Assembly (NCBI GenBank): GCA_030150305.1
Contig: JASLGD010000458.1
Coordinates: 1-11,180, forward strand
DNA length: 11,180 nucleotides
Reading direction: 5' to 3'
Source: Caldimonas sp.
GTDB lineage: Bacteria; Pseudomonadota; Gammaproteobacteria; Burkholderiales; Burkholderiaceae_C
Shown: positions 11,050 through 11,180 of the stretch, one piece after another
How the letters are laid out: the number at the start of each line of letters is the position of its first letter
Numbering within the stretch: position 1 is the first letter of the stretch
The notes under the pieces: generated by a model
Database searches by the model: none
The model's input: only the letters and a program-made list of their open reading frames with translations
What the model was told of the DNA's origin: nothing
Program-made: the position numbers and the translations under genes

Positions 11050-11055
11050 TTAGGC
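10978..11055 (+). other. attC recombination site (78 bp)
   Basis: The site starts with inverse core R'' CTCTAAC (10978-10984) and ends with core R' GTTAGGC (11049-11055, fits GTTRRRY), with the cut between G11049 and T11050. The inside folds as a hairpin: GAGCGG (10994-10999) pairs with CCGCTC (11034-11039), and CAAAGG (11006-11011) pairs with CCTTTG (11023-11028). Unpaired 9-nt stretches flank the outer stem (10985-10993 and 11040-11048), and the internal loop is asymmetric (6 against 5 nt), giving the strand asymmetry IntI needs. The length is within the normal attC range. Confidence 0.9.
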
Positions 11056-11180
11056 CCCGCTGGCACTTGGTCTGAGCGCGGGCGCGGTCAGTCCCTTCGA
11101 CTACCACCGCGCGCCGCCAGCTGTTCACTGCTCGCCGGCCCTCACCGAGCGCGCGCGGCCTGAGCTTGGTGGCAGCTTCG
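11050..11180. other. Start of a second cassette or array flank, partial
   Basis: By the cut rule this DNA begins a second cassette (TTAGGC...). No ATG occurs on the forward strand in the 131 bp available and I see no second attC, so it may be a cassette with a long leader, a reversed or non-coding cassette, or the flank of the array. The window ends here. Confidence 0.4.

Noticed and set aside
10877..11128. Minus-strand frame of 83 codons across the attC
   Set aside because: It runs through the whole attC and the end of the cassette gene, with no recognisable features.

Overview
The window is GC-rich chromosomal DNA of a proteobacterium. A sampled line in dnaE2 (8401-8460) is 43/60 G+C. The periplasmic YwqK-type protein, GMC oxidoreductase, class III alcohol dehydrogenase, SOS polymerase DnaE2 and chromosomal integron together suggest a betaproteobacterium, perhaps Burkholderiales, but the lineage is inferred and not proven.

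Layout. The left third (177-4136) is a forward run of three closely spaced genes: an exported YwqK/MORN_2-repeat protein, a GMC-family flavin alcohol dehydrogenase (5 bp after it) and a zinc class III alcohol/S-(hydroxymethyl)glutathione dehydrogenase (7 bp later). A small forward gene of unknown function (4255-4743) converges on a small exported Ser/Lys/Ala-rich protein (4820-5023, minus). A strong bidirectional intrinsic terminator (4779-4799) lies between them.

The right half is the main interest. On the minus strand, reading right to left, lie an integron integrase intI (9216-10400), the error-prone polymerase gene dnaE2/imuC (6076-9267, overlapping intI by 52 bp) and a 2-oxoglutarate/Fe(II) dioxygenase (5132-6001). 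Upstream of intI there is a consensus -35 TTGACA, a 17-bp spacer and a -10 (TACTGT). The -10 lies inside a palindromic LexA operator, CTGT-N8-ACAG with extended TA arms (10419-10438). Integrase and mutagenic polymerase therefore appear to form one SOS-controlled transcription unit.

Facing away from intI is its cassette array. The first cassette (10551-11049, 499 bp) carries one forward ORF of 135 aa that resembles DUF2251 proteins, followed by a foldable attC site (10978-11055). The start of the cassette (TTAGAG) is the exact complement of its own inverse core (CTCTAAC), as expected for a unit that moved as a circle. The window ends 131 bp into whatever follows. The inferred biology is that DNA damage would induce cassette shuffling and translesion mutagenesis from one promoter. 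The usual DnaE2 partners ImuA and ImuB are not in the window.
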